Positions 16,510 to 25,552 of a stretch of DNA of 63,052 nucleotides are shown one piece after another. The position numbers and the translations under genes are program-made. Every line of letters begins with the position of its first letter. The first letter of the stretch is position 1. The notes under the pieces were generated by a model. The model saw only the letters and a program-made list of their open reading frames with translations, did no database searches and was not told the DNA's origin. Where the stretch lies: contig NZ_AOFQ01000065.1 in assembly GCF_000495915.1 (NCBI RefSeq), positions 1 to 63,052 of the forward strand. Reading direction: 5' to 3'. The stretch is from Stutzerimonas chloritidismutans AW-1. Lineage in GTDB: Bacteria; Pseudomonadota; Gammaproteobacteria; Pseudomonadales; Pseudomonadaceae.

Positions 16510-17492
16510 CGCCGTTCAGCTACCAGCGCCCCGAACGTATCGACCAGGCCATCGCCCTGCACGGGCCGGACAGCCGCTATATCGCCGGTGGCACCAACCT
16601 GCTCGACCTGATGAAGGAAAACGTGCTGCATCCGGGCCAGCTCATCGACATCAACGGCCTGCCGCTGCGCGAGATCGAACAGACCGCCGAGGGTGGCCTG
16701 CGCATCGGTGCGCTGGTGAGCAACGCCGACCTGGCCTGGCACCCGCAGATCGAGCAGCGCTACCCGCTGCTGAGCAAGGCCATTCTTGCCGGGGCATCGC
16801 CGCAGCTGCGCAACATGGCCAGCACCGGCGGTAATCTGCTGCAGCGCACCCGCTGCTACTACTTCTATGACACCGCCACCCCGTGCAACAAGCGCGAGCC
16901 GGGGTCCGGCTGCGGCGCACGCGACGGGCGCAACCGCATCCACGCCATCCTCGGTGCCAGCGATGCGTGCGTCGCCGTGCATCCCTCGGACATGTGCGTC
17001 GCGCTGGCGGCGCTGGACGCGCGGGTGCACATCGAAGGGCCACATGGCCAGCGGCGCGTCGACCTGGTGGACTTTCACCGCCTGCCCGGCGACCAGCCGC
17101 AGCTGGACAACGTGCTCACCGAGGGCGAGCTGATCACCGCCGTTGAACTGCCGGTGGAAGGCTTCGCCAGCCACTGCGCCTACCTCAAGGTGCGTGACCG
17201 CGCGTCCTACGCTTTCGCGCTGGTCTCCGTTGCCGCCGCGCTGGAGGTCGATGGCGACGTCATCCGTCGCGCACGCATCGCTCTGGGCGGCGTGGCCCAC
17301 AAACCCTGGCGGCTGGAGGAAGCCGAAGACCTGCTCAGTGGTCAGCGCGCCGAGCCGGCGAGGTTCGCCGCGGCGGCCGATCGCCTGCTGCAAGGCGCGC
17401 AACCGCTCGCCGACAACGCTTTCAAGATCGACCTGGCCCGGCGCGCCATCGTGCGTGCACTGACCGAAGCCGCCGGAGGAACCGTCCGATGA
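16506..17492 (+). CDS. PaoB-like FAD (and 4Fe-4S) subunit
   Basis: Protein of 328 aa of the CO-dehydrogenase flavoprotein family. FAD-binding segments are visible (YIAGGTNLLDLMKENV, GASPQLRNMASTGGNLLQRTR). An insert with four cysteines between about residues 118 and 158 (CYYFYDTATPC, SGCGARDG, DACVAVHP) corresponds to the extra 4Fe-4S cluster known in E. coli PaoB. It is translationally coupled on both sides, by 4-base overlaps with the 2Fe-2S and Mo subunit genes. It shuttles electrons from the Mo site to an external acceptor. Confidence 0.9.
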   Translation: MTPFSYQRPERIDQAIALHGPDSRYIAGGTNLLDLMKENVLHPGQLIDINGLPLREIEQTAEGGLRIGALVSNADLAWHPQIEQRYPLLSKAILAGASPQLRNMASTGGNLLQRTRCYYFYDTATPCNKREPGSGCGARDGRNRIHAILGASDACVAVHPSDMCVALAALDARVHIEGPHGQRRVDLVDFHRLPGDQPQLDNVLTEGELITAVELPVEGFASHCAYLKVRDRASYAFALVSVAAALEVDGDVIRRARIALGGVAHKPWRLEEAEDLLSGQRAEPARFAAAADRLLQGAQPLADNAFKIDLARRAIVRALTEAAGGTVR

Positions 17493-19690
17493 ACAGCGCC
17501 AACTCTCCACTGGGCAAGCCGCTGGACCGTGTCGACGGTCCGCTCAAGGTCACCGGCAAGGCGTGTTACGCCGCCGAGGCCGAGGTGCCGGGGTTGCTGT
17601 ATGGCGCCGTGGTGTCGAGCAGCATCGCCCGCGGCCGGATCACGCGTATCGATGCCGTCGCCGCCGAGGCACTGTCCGGCGTGCGACTGGTGCTGACCCA
17701 CCAGAACCGCCCGCCGGTGGCCAGCTACGACGAGCCTTACGAGGACGACGATGCCGCCGACGGCTCGCCGTTCCGCCCGCTGTACAACGACCGCGTGCTC
17801 TACAGCGGCCAGCCACTGGCGCTGGTCGTTGCTGAAACGCAGGCGCTGGCGCGCCACGGGGCGAGCCTGGTGCGCGTCGAATACGAGGTCGAAGCGCACC
17901 AGACCGATCTGCAGGCTGCGCGTGAGCAGGCCCATGAAGCGCCGGCGGAGCTGCCGGAGCCGCGCGGCGATTTCGACTCGGCGTTCGCCGCGGCGGCAAA
18001 GCGCATCGATTGCGAGTACGGCACCCCGGTCGAGCACCACAACCCGATGGAGCCGCATGCCTCCATTGTCCAGTACCAGCCGGGCGGCGAGCTGCTGATC
18101 CATGACAAGACCCAGGGCGTGCAGAACTGCCAGCGCTATCTGGAACAGGTCTTCGACATGGAAGGCAAGATTCGCGTGCTTGCGCCCTTCGTCGGCGGTG
18201 CCTTCGGCTCCGGCCTGCGCCCGCAATATCAGCTGCCGCTGGCGGTGATGGCCGCACTCAAGCTGAAGGCCTCGGTGCGCGTCGAACTGACTCGGCAGCA
18301 GATGTTCACCTTTGGCTATCGCCCGCGCACGTTCCAACAGCTGACGCTCGCGGCAGATGGCGAAGGACGGTTGCGGGCGATCGAGCACAGGGCCATCGGC
18401 CAGACCTCGCGCTTCGAGGACTTCACCGAGCACGAGGTGGAGTGGTCCGGCATGCTCTACGCCTGCGACAACGTGCGCCTCGGCTACCGCCTGGCGCCGC
18501 TGGACGTCTATACCCCGCTGGACATGCGCGCCCCGGGCGCGACCATCGGTGTCTATGCGCTTGAGTGCGCGATGGACGAGCTGGCCCATGAAGTCGGTAT
18601 CGATCCGCTGGAGCTGCGCCTGCGCAACTACACCGACATCAACGGTAACGAGGGCAAGCGCTATTCCAGCAAGGAGCTGCGTGCCTGCTACCAGCAGGGT
18701 GCGGAGCGCTTCGGCTGGTCGCGGCGTCCAGCGCAACCGCGCAGCCTGCGCGACGGTCATCAGCTGGTCGGAATGGGCATGGCCACCGGCGTCTGGGAGG
18801 CGATGCAGATGCCGGCCAGTGCGCGCGCCTGCCTCGATGCCGACGGCCGGCTGCTGGTGACCAGCGCCACCGCCGACATCGGCACCGGCACCTACACCGC
18901 GATGACCCAGATCGCCGCCGATGCGATGGGCCTGTCGATGGCCGAGGTGGAGTTCCGCCTGGGCGATTCCAGTCTGCCGCAGGCACCGCTGGAGGGTGGC
19001 TCGGCCACCGTGTCCTCGGTCGGTAGTGCGGTGCAACGCGCATGCGCCGGCCTGCGGCAGAAGCTGCTGGACGCCGTACAGCAGTCGCCGGCTTCACCCT
19101 TTACCGGAGCGAATCTGGAGACGGTGGAGTTTGTCGATGGCCAACTGCGGCTGAAATCCGGCGAGCATGCCGTGCCGCTGCGCGACATCGTCCAGGTCAG
19201 CGGCGCATTGGAGGCCGAAGCCAGCGTCAAGCCTGATGAGAAGCGCGACGCCTGGGCGACGGGAACCCATTCGGCGGTGTTCGTCGAGGTGCGCGTCGAC
19301 GAGGACCTCGGCACCATCAAGGTCAGCCGTGTGGTCAGCGCGATTGCCGCGGGCCGCATCGTCAACCCGAAGACCGCCGGCAACCAGATCGTCGGTGGCG
19401 TGGTCTGGGGCATCGGCCAGGCGCTGCACGAGGAGACGCTGATCGATCACAGGCTCGGCCGCTACATGAACCACAACCTTGCCGAGTACCACATCCCGGT
19501 GAACGCGGACATTCCCGAGATCGACGTGATCTTCGTCGAGGAACACGACGAGATCGTCAACGACCTGGGGTCCAAAGGCGTGGGCGAGATCGGCATTGTC
19601 GGCGTGGCGGCGGCGGTGGCCAATGCGATCTACAACGCGACGGGCAAGCGCGTGCGGGATCTGCCGATCACCCTGGACAAGGTGCTGTAA
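17489..19690 (+). CDS. PaoC-like molybdenum-binding catalytic subunit
   Basis: Large subunit of 733 aa of the xanthine-oxidase family. It contains GKACYAAE, the Mo-cofactor contact loop FVGGAFGSGLR (about residue 233), DMRAPGAT, GTGTYTAMTQIAAD, and near the C-terminus the catalytic Glu in SKGVGEIGIVGVAAAV. The order Fe-S, FAD, Mo with XdhC and MocA genes upstream matches the E. coli paoABCD set, which oxidises a broad range of aldehydes to acids. Aldehyde detoxification is therefore the likely role; the natural substrate is unknown. Confidence 0.9.
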   Translation: MNSANSPLGKPLDRVDGPLKVTGKACYAAEAEVPGLLYGAVVSSSIARGRITRIDAVAAEALSGVRLVLTHQNRPPVASYDEPYEDDDAADGSPFRPLYNDRVLYSGQPLALVVAETQALARHGASLVRVEYEVEAHQTDLQAAREQAHEAPAELPEPRGDFDSAFAAAAKRIDCEYGTPVEHHNPMEPHASIVQYQPGGELLIHDKTQGVQNCQRYLEQVFDMEGKIRVLAPFVGGAFGSGLRPQYQLPLAVMAALKLKASVRVELTRQQMFTFGYRPRTFQQLTLAADGEGRLRAIEHRAIGQTSRFEDFTEHEVEWSGMLYACDNVRLGYRLAPLDVYTPLDMRAPGATIGVYALECAMDELAHEVGIDPLELRLRNYTDINGNEGKRYSSKELRACYQQGAERFGWSRRPAQPRSLRDGHQLVGMGMATGVWEAMQMPASARACLDADGRLLVTSATADIGTGTYTAMTQIAADAMGLSMAEVEFRLGDSSLPQAPLEGGSATVSSVGSAVQRACAGLRQKLLDAVQQSPASPFTGANLETVEFVDGQLRLKSGEHAVPLRDIVQVSGALEAEASVKPDEKRDAWATGTHSAVFVEVRVDEDLGTIKVSRVVSAIAAGRIVNPKTAGNQIVGGVVWGIGQALHEETLIDHRLGRYMNHNLAEYHIPVNADIPEIDVIFVEEHDEIVNDLGSKGVGEIGIVGVAAAVANAIYNATGKRVRDLPITLDKVL

Positions 19691-19812
19691 CGCGCCTTCG
19701 ACGGCGGCTGCGATGTCCGTACGGTTGGTGGGCTAGCCCTCCAACCGCCACTGCGCCAGGGCACAGAACCTGTTGTCGGCCGGCTTAGCCACGTGGTGTG
19801 CTGGTTTGCCGA

Positions 19813-20205
19813 TCACGCATCCGGCAAAAGGCCCCGTTCGGCAAACACCGCCTTGACCGTGTGCATGCCGTTGAGCGCGGCCGGGAAACCGGCGTACACC
19901 GCCATCTGAATGACCACCTCGACTATCTGCTCCGGCGCGCAGCCGACGTTCAGCGCGCCATGAACGTGCACGGCCAGCTGTGGTTGGCAATGGCCGAGTG
20001 CGGTGAGCGCCGCCACGGTCGCCAGCTCACGCTGGGCCAGGTCGAGGCCGGGGCGCTGGTAGATGTCGCCGAAGGGAAATTCGATCACGTAGCGCGCCAA
20101 GTCCGGCGCAATGGCTTGCAGGCTGTCGATGACCTTGCGCCCGGCCTCGCCGTCGATCTCGTCGAGCTTGGCCAGGCCTTCGGTGTAGCGGGCTGATACA
20201 GACAT
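19813..20205 (-). CDS. carboxymuconolactone-decarboxylase-family protein
   Basis: Small all-helical protein of 130 aa of the AhpD/CMD superfamily. The core ALTALGHCQPQLAVHVHGALNVGC places a Cys and His in the family's active-site helix, although the CxxC of AhpD is absent, so peroxidase activity of the AhpD type is not indicated. The gene lies 56 bases after a MerR regulator on the same strand. The gap holds a MerR-type promoter, so expression is probably regulated by that protein. Confidence 0.85.
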   Translation of the reverse strand: MSVSARYTEGLAKLDEIDGEAGRKVIDSLQAIAPDLARYVIEFPFGDIYQRPGLDLAQRELATVAALTALGHCQPQLAVHVHGALNVGCAPEQIVEVVIQMAVYAGFPAALNGMHTVKAVFAERGLLPDA

Positions 20206-20234
20206 GGAGCGTTCCTCTCAATAGGTCAGAGGAA

Positions 20235-20265
20235 AGCCTGCGGGTTGGAGTCGACTCCAGGTCAA
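20235..20265 (-). promoter_or_regulatory. MerR-type promoter/operator for the CMD gene
   Basis: On the minus strand TTGACC (-35, 20265-20260) and CAGGCT (-10, 20240-20235) are separated by 19 bases, the overlong spacer typical of MerR-controlled promoters. The spacer contains the perfect palindrome TGGAGTCGACTCCA (20246-20259). The -35 overlaps the merR stop codon. This strongly suggests that the upstream MerR protein twists and activates this promoter. Confidence 0.75.
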
Positions 20266-20639
20266 GCGGAAGTTTGCTGCCGATACAGCGCGATCTTCGC
20301 CTGCAGCGCGTCGAGATGCTGATGGTCGCGCTGGATGCGTTCGTGCAGCCCGGCAGCATGCTGCTCAAGCAACGCCTGGCGCGCTGCCAGGGTGGTATCT
20401 CCACATTCGCGCAGATCGGCATAGCGGATGATGTCGTCCAACGCCATGCCGGTGTCTTTCAGGCGCAGGATGAAGCCGATCCACTCCAGGTCGCGTGGGC
20501 CATAGACGCGAAAACCGCTGGCGTCCCGAGCGACCTGCCGTAGCAGGCCGATCTTTTCGTAATAGCGCAGCGTATCGGCGGACAGGCCGCAGCGCGCTGC
20601 GAACTGCCGGATGCTGAGGCGGACCGGCGCCTCGCTCAT
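20262..20639 (-). CDS. MerR-family transcriptional regulator
   Basis: DNA-binding protein of 125 aa. The N-terminal winged helix is clear (LSIRQFAARCGLSADTLRYYEKIGLL, then GFRVYGPRDLEWIGFILRLKDTGM), followed by a coiled-coil dimerisation helix (about 75-120). No conserved Cys cluster for metal sensing is present in the C-terminal half beyond a single Cys in LRECGDT, so the signal is unknown. It overlaps the end of rlmG by 4 bases and precedes the CMD gene with a MerR-type promoter between them. Confidence 0.9.
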   Translation of the reverse strand: MSEAPVRLSIRQFAARCGLSADTLRYYEKIGLLRQVARDASGFRVYGPRDLEWIGFILRLKDTGMALDDIIRYADLRECGDTTLAARQALLEQHAAGLHERIQRDHQHLDALQAKIALYRQQTSA

Positions 20640-21763
20640 GCCCTGATCGACCGCAGAATGACGAACTTCGGTGTGGCGGCGACCTGCTCGGCATTGCCGA
20701 ACAGGCGCTTGAGCTTGAGGTGATAGCCGAGGTGGCGATTGCCGACGATCCACAGCTCGCCGCCCTTGGCCAGCGCTGCGTTGGCCTGGGTGAACATGCG
20801 CCAGGCGAGGAAATCGCCGACCACCTGCTGCTGGTGGAACGGTGGATTGCACAGCACCAGATCCAGCGAGGCCGGCGGTTGCTCGGCCAGGCCGTCGCCG
20901 GCGCGAATCTCGACCGGACGCTGGCCATGGATTGCCTGCCAGTTCTCCCGTGCCGACTGCACAGCCATGTAGCTCTCGTCCACCAATGTCAGTTGCGCCT
21001 GCGGATTGCCCAGCGCGTAGACGATGCCGAGCACGCCGTTGCCGCAGCCGAGATCGGCGACGCGCAGTGCACCGAGTGCCTGCGGCAGATGTGGCAGGAA
21101 GGCGCGGGGGCCGATATCGAGGCCTTCGCGGCAGAACAGGTTGGCGTGGTTGAGCAGTTCGAGCTTCGGCTGATCGAGCTGGTAGCGGGTCGGGTAGGGT
21201 GACTGCGGCGCCGGTTTCGCGCTCGGCGTTGCGCTGAGCAGACGTGCCTTCTTCACCGCCAGCGAGGCCTGCACCGGGCCGATGTACTGCTCCAGCAGAT
21301 CACCGGCGGCGCGCGGCAGATGCTTGATCATCGCCGCAGCGATCACCTGCGCGCCGGGCGCCAGCTGGCCGTGAAGGCGGATCAGCTGTTCTTCCAGCAG
21401 GGCAAGGGTTTTCGGTACGCGAATCAGCACCCGGTCGAACGGGCCCCGGGCGACCTCGCTGGCAGGTACGAAGCGCACGCGCTCGGCCGGCAGCTCGTTA
21501 CGTGCCAGGTTCTTTTGCAATGCCAGGTGGCCGAGGTGCGAGTCGCCGCTGCTGGTGACCGCGACGTGTGCGGCCAGCGAGCAAGCCAGGGCGCCGAAGC
21601 TGTCATTGAGGATCAGTACTCGCGTGGCCGCTGGCAATCCCTGCTCATGCAGCTGGGCCAGCAGGTATTCGTCGGCGGCATCGAAGGCCTGCAACGGCTC
21701 GTTGGGCTGCTCCGGCTGGCGGATCAGATCGAGGCTTGCATAGGGGGTATCGAGAATAGGCAT
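20636..21763 (-). CDS. rlmG: 23S rRNA (guanine-1835-N2)-methyltransferase RlmG
   Basis: Methyltransferase of 375 aa made of two related Rossmann domains, as in RlmG and RsmC. The C-terminal catalytic half has VADLGCGNGVLGIVYA for SAM binding and NPPFHQQ, the N2-guanine methyltransferase signature. The N-terminal half keeps the fold (ILNDSFGALACSLA) but not the catalytic motif. It methylates G1835 of 23S rRNA. The start at 21763 (MPILDTPYASL) gives the family's usual length. Divergent from fpr with 97 bases between the two starts. Confidence 0.92.
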   Translation of the reverse strand: MPILDTPYASLDLIRQPEQPNEPLQAFDAADEYLLAQLHEQGLPAATRVLILNDSFGALACSLAAHVAVTSSGDSHLGHLALQKNLARNELPAERVRFVPASEVARGPFDRVLIRVPKTLALLEEQLIRLHGQLAPGAQVIAAAMIKHLPRAAGDLLEQYIGPVQASLAVKKARLLSATPSAKPAPQSPYPTRYQLDQPKLELLNHANLFCREGLDIGPRAFLPHLPQALGALRVADLGCGNGVLGIVYALGNPQAQLTLVDESYMAVQSARENWQAIHGQRPVEIRAGDGLAEQPPASLDLVLCNPPFHQQQVVGDFLAWRMFTQANAALAKGGELWIVGNRHLGYHLKLKRLFGNAEQVAATPKFVILRSIRA

Positions 21764-21860
21764 GAGAACTGGCGGTGTTTGTCGGCTGCGTAAAGGAGTA
21801 TCAAGGACCCATGCGGGCGCCGCGTGCAGTGGGCCCGAAGATGCTCGGAGGGAGCGAAGT

Positions 21861-22637
21861 ATGACCGCCAGCGAAGAGAAGTTCACCCGCCAGCGCCTGC
21901 TAGAGGTGCAGACGCTGACGCCTAACCTGTTCACCCTGCGTACCAGCCGCGATCCCGGTTTTCGCTTCACCGCCGGGCAGTTCGCCCGCCTCGGTGTGCG
22001 CAAGCCAAGCGGCTGCATCGTCTGGCGCGCCTATTCCATGGTCTCGGCGCCGCACGACGAGTTTCTCGATTTCTTCTCCATCGTCGTGCCGGACGGCGAA
22101 TTCACCAGCGAGCTGAGCCGGTTGGCAGTCGGCGACGAGCTGCTGGTGGACAAGCAGGCCTTCGGCTTTCTCACCCTCGATCGCTTTCCCGATGGCCGTG
22201 ATCTCTGGCTGCTGGCCACCGGCACCGGGATCGCCCCGTTTCTGTCGATCCTGCAGGACTTCGAGGCCTGGCAGCGCTTCGAGCGCATCATTCTGGTCTA
22301 CAGCGTGCGCGAAGCCCGCGAACTGGCCTATCAGCAGCTGATCGCCGAACTGCCGCAACGCGACTACCTGGAAGGTCTGGGCTCGAAGCTGCTGTACATG
22401 CCGGTGGTAACGCGCGAACAGATACCCGGTGCGCTGCACGGGCGCATCACCACGCTGATCGAGAACGGCGAGCTGGAGCGCGCCGCCGATCTGCAGCTGG
22501 CGCCCGAGCATTCGCGGATCATGCTCTGCGGCAACCCGCAGATGATCGAGGACACCCGAGCAGTGCTGAAAGCGCGTGATCTGAACCTGGCGATGACGCG
22601 CAGGCCCGGCCAGGTGGCGGTGGAGAACTACTGGTAG
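21861..22637 (+). CDS. fpr: ferredoxin--NADP+ reductase
   Basis: FAD enzyme of 258 aa that exchanges electrons between NADPH and ferredoxin or flavodoxin. The flavin motif RAYSMVS, the NADP loop ATGTGIAPFLSIL, MLCGNPQMI and the C-terminal VENYW are those of bacterial class-II FPR. The ATG at 21861 is chosen because GGAGGGAGCGAAGT precedes it and homologues begin at this point. A strong terminator follows. Confidence 0.93.
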   Translation: MTASEEKFTRQRLLEVQTLTPNLFTLRTSRDPGFRFTAGQFARLGVRKPSGCIVWRAYSMVSAPHDEFLDFFSIVVPDGEFTSELSRLAVGDELLVDKQAFGFLTLDRFPDGRDLWLLATGTGIAPFLSILQDFEAWQRFERIILVYSVREARELAYQQLIAELPQRDYLEGLGSKLLYMPVVTREQIPGALHGRITTLIENGELERAADLQLAPEHSRIMLCGNPQMIEDTRAVLKARDLNLAMTRRPGQVAVENYW

Positions 22638-22666
22638 GCGATTGCCGCGCGGAGTCTCGCGAAACA

Positions 22667-22699
22667 AAAGCCCCCGCCGGACGATCCGACGGGGGCTTT
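22667..22699. terminator. bidirectional terminator between fpr and gdhA
   Basis: AAAGCCCCCG pairs with CGGGGGCTTT around a short GC-rich loop, giving an A-tract/stem/T-tract arrangement that can work for both convergent genes. Confidence 0.85.
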
Positions 22700-22735
22700 G
22701 TCTTTCTGGCTGAGGCTTGGCGGCGGGCGCAGCCG

Positions 22736-24073
22736 TTACACGACGCCCTGGGCCAGCATGGCATCGGCAACCTTGACGAAGCCGGCGATGTTGGCGCCCT
22801 TCACGTAGTTGATCCGACCGTTTTCCTCGCCGTGGGCGACGCAGGCGTGGTGGATCGACTGCATGATGCCGTGCAGCTTGGTGTCCACCTCACCGGCGGT
22901 CCAGTGCAGGCGCATGGCGTTCTGGCTCATCTCCAGTCCGCTACAGGCCACACCACCGGCGTTGGATGCCTTGCCCGGCGCGTAGAGGATGCCGGCCTCG
23001 AGGAACAGGTCGACGGCTTCCAGGGTCGAGGGCATGTTCGCGCCTTCGGCCACGCAGATGCAGCCGTTCTTCAGCAGTGCGCGGGCGTCTTCGCCATCCA
23101 GTTCGTTCTGCGTGGCGCAGGGCAGGGCGATATCGCACGGCAGGCTCCACGGACGCTGATCGGCCAGGTAGGTGACGCCGAAGTGCGTGCCCATCTCCTC
23201 GAGGCGACCACGACGGACGTTCTTCAGGTCCATCAGGTATGTCCACTGCTCGGCGGTCATGCCGTCCGCGAAGTGCAGGGTGCCGCCCGAGTCGGACAGC
23301 GAGACGACCCGGCCACCCAGTTCCATGACTTTCTGCGCCGCGTACTGCGCAACGTTGCCGGAACCGGAGATCGCCACGCGCTTGCCGTCGAAGCTGCTGT
23401 GGCTGCTCTTGAGCATTTCCTCGGCGAAGTACACGCAGCCGTAGCCGGTGGCTTCCGGGCGGATCAGGCTGCCGCCATAGGCCAGGCCCTTGCCGGTCAG
23501 GACGGAGGTGAACTGGTTGGACAGGCGCTTGTACTGGCCGAAGAGGAAGCCGATCTCGCGGCCGCCGACGCCGATGTCACCGGCCGGAACGTCGAGGTCT
23601 GCGCCGATATGGCGGTACAGCTCGGTCATGAACGACTGGCAGAAGCGCATCACTTCGTTGTCACTCTTGCCCTTGGGGTTGAAGTCCGAGCCACCCTTGC
23701 CGCCGCCCATGGGCAGCGAAGTCAGGGAGTTCTTGAAGACCTGTTCAAAGGCGAGGAACTTGAGGACGCCGATGTTCACCGACGGATGGAAGCGCAGGCC
23801 ACCTTTGTATGGGCCGATGGCGCTGTTCATCTGGATGCGGAAGCCGCGATTGACCTGCACACGGCCCTGGTCGTCGACCCAGGGTACGCGGAAGATGATC
23901 GAGCGCTCCGGCTCGACCATACGTTCGATGATGCCGGCCTGCATGTAATGCGGATTGGCTTCAAGGAAGGGCCAGAGGCTGCGAACCACTTCTTCCACCG
24001 CCTGGTGGAACTCGGGTTGGTGGGGGTCGCGTTGCTTCAACCGCGCGAGAAAGGCATCAACGGTTTCGATCAT
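22736..24073 (-). CDS. gdhA: NADP-specific glutamate dehydrogenase
   Basis: Enzyme of 445 aa making glutamate from 2-oxoglutarate and ammonia. Visible are GGLRFHPSVN, the catalytic Lys in PMGGGKGGSDFNPKGKSD, the PAGDIGVGGREIG loop, the NADP-binding GSGNVAQYAAQK and the end segment INYVKGANIAGF. The start at 24073 (MIETVDAFLARL) gives the usual length; an in-frame ATG at 24109 is an alternative. A 286-bp region up to siaD probably holds its promoter. Confidence 0.95.
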   Translation of the reverse strand: MIETVDAFLARLKQRDPHQPEFHQAVEEVVRSLWPFLEANPHYMQAGIIERMVEPERSIIFRVPWVDDQGRVQVNRGFRIQMNSAIGPYKGGLRFHPSVNIGVLKFLAFEQVFKNSLTSLPMGGGKGGSDFNPKGKSDNEVMRFCQSFMTELYRHIGADLDVPAGDIGVGGREIGFLFGQYKRLSNQFTSVLTGKGLAYGGSLIRPEATGYGCVYFAEEMLKSSHSSFDGKRVAISGSGNVAQYAAQKVMELGGRVVSLSDSGGTLHFADGMTAEQWTYLMDLKNVRRGRLEEMGTHFGVTYLADQRPWSLPCDIALPCATQNELDGEDARALLKNGCICVAEGANMPSTLEAVDLFLEAGILYAPGKASNAGGVACSGLEMSQNAMRLHWTAGEVDTKLHGIMQSIHHACVAHGEENGRINYVKGANIAGFVKVADAMLAQGVV

Positions 24074-24359
24074 CAGGTAGGCCCTCGGCGACCGCGTGTC
24101 GGCAGTCATTAATAATTTTGGCCGGAGACTGTAGCAAACCTGATTTGCACCGCGGAAGTGCGATATGGGTCTGCAGTGCCTTCCTGTAGTGCGGGGCGGG
24201 CGGTTATGAACGAGCTTAGAGCAGCGGCGACAGACCATTGAGACTGCCGCTTGAGGGGTATTTGGAGGCGGGGTAGGTTGAACCATTGAAGTCGGTGCGC
24301 CGAAATGTCGCATTCCGTGCATCGTTTTTGTGCAAAAAAGTGCCGCGCGGAGTCGAGAT

Positions 24360-25145
24360 TTACTCGGACAACTCGCAGCGATTACGGCCACTGCGCTTGG
24401 CACGCAATAGCGCGATGTCGGCGCGATTTATAGTGCTCGAATAAGTCTCGTCCAGATGCAGCTCCGCGACGCCCATGCTGGCGGTCACACCAAGCAGCTC
24501 GTCGTTCACCCGGACGCCGAGCGCCGCGATGCTATCTCCCAGGCGGCGCATGACGGCCCAGGCGGTTTGTGCCGTGCATTCGGGCATTACGATCAGAAAC
24601 TCTTCACCGCCCCAGCGGCCGCACAGGTCCTGTTCGCGAATCTCTGCCTCCATCACCCGGACCACTTCGATCAGTACACGGTCACCTACCTCGTGGCCGT
24701 GTTCGTCGTTGATGACCTTGAAACGATCGATGTCCAGCATGACCAGCGTAAGTGGTCGCGCATAGCGTTTGGCGCGCTCGCTTTCCTCGCGCAGCCGTTC
24801 GGTCAGCAGTCGGCGATTGGCGATGCCGGTCAGCGAGTCGAGTGTCGAGGCTTCGCGCAGGGAGGCGTTCAGGTCGTGCATCATCATCTGGTAGCGATCG
24901 GAGATGCGTGCGACCTTTTCCAGCTGGCGCAACTGCTTGTCGAAGCGCGCCGAAAGGCTCAGTTCGCGCTCGCGGGCGATGCTCTGGTAGCCGTCCGATA
25001 CGCGGGCGATGCGTTCGATTCGGCCAAGCAGGTCATGGTGGGCGCCCCACAGCTGGCTCAGGGCTTCCTTCAGCGGATGACCCTCGAACTCCGGATCAGT
25101 CAGGAGGGTTGCAACCTCGTGCTCTAGCGGCGATGGCCCACGCAT
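24360..25145 (-). CDS. siaD: SiaD-type diguanylate cyclase
   Basis: Cytoplasmic protein of 261 aa. Residues 1 to about 95 are helical with two similar heptad-like stretches (RIERIARVSDGYQSIARE, QLEKVARISDRYQMMMHD), the SiaC-binding stalk of this family. A GGDEF domain follows with active site GGEEF and an inhibitory RxxD site (REQD) exactly five residues before it, so the enzyme should make c-di-GMP with product inhibition. It is the last gene of a siaABCD order on the minus strand. In P. aeruginosa SiaD is switched on by unphosphorylated SiaC. Confidence 0.9.
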   Translation of the reverse strand: MRGPSPLEHEVATLLTDPEFEGHPLKEALSQLWGAHHDLLGRIERIARVSDGYQSIARERELSLSARFDKQLRQLEKVARISDRYQMMMHDLNASLREASTLDSLTGIANRRLLTERLREESERAKRYARPLTLVMLDIDRFKVINDEHGHEVGDRVLIEVVRVMEAEIREQDLCGRWGGEEFLIVMPECTAQTAWAVMRRLGDSIAALGVRVNDELLGVTASMGVAELHLDETYSSTINRADIALLRAKRSGRNRCELSE

Positions 25146-25157
25146 ATCGATCTTCCG

Positions 25158-25535
25158 TCAGTCGTGACTCAGGATGGAGAAGGGGAAGGTGCAGTCTTCC
25201 TTGAACTCTTCGGCCAGTTCTACCACGCGCTCGTTGCGGATGTCGTAGTACCAATTGACTGCAATCTGACGGCCTTCCTGATAGGCCGCTTCAAGCAGGT
25301 CGAAAATGTCCATCATCGCTTTGATGCTGCTGGTGTTCAGATACAGCAAGCGGAGTTCGAGGCTGAGCGGATGCCCGGCTTCGCCAAGGAAGCGCTCGAT
25401 CCACTCGTAGACCTGATGGAACAGCTCATAAGAGTTTTCGGGGTAAGAATCGCCCTGCATCGAGACAATGCCTTTCTCCCAGTCGGACTGGATGGCGGGG
25501 GTGGACTGGCTGCCGGGGATAGAAAAGTCGTTCAT
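25158..25535 (-). CDS. siaC: SiaC regulatory phosphoprotein (DUF1987)
   Basis: Protein of 125 aa of the SiaC/DUF1987 family. The phospho-acceptor known from P. aeruginosa SiaC, Thr68, is conserved at exactly residue 68 (YLNTSSIK). It acts as a partner switch: phosphorylated by SiaB, dephosphorylated by SiaA, and binding SiaD in the unmodified state. It lies 17 bases after siaB and 12 before siaD, in the same operon. Confidence 0.92.
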   Translation of the reverse strand: MNDFSIPGSQSTPAIQSDWEKGIVSMQGDSYPENSYELFHQVYEWIERFLGEAGHPLSLELRLLYLNTSSIKAMMDIFDLLEAAYQEGRQIAVNWYYDIRNERVVELAEEFKEDCTFPFSILSHD

Positions 25536-25552
25536 GTGGATGCTCTTGGAGT

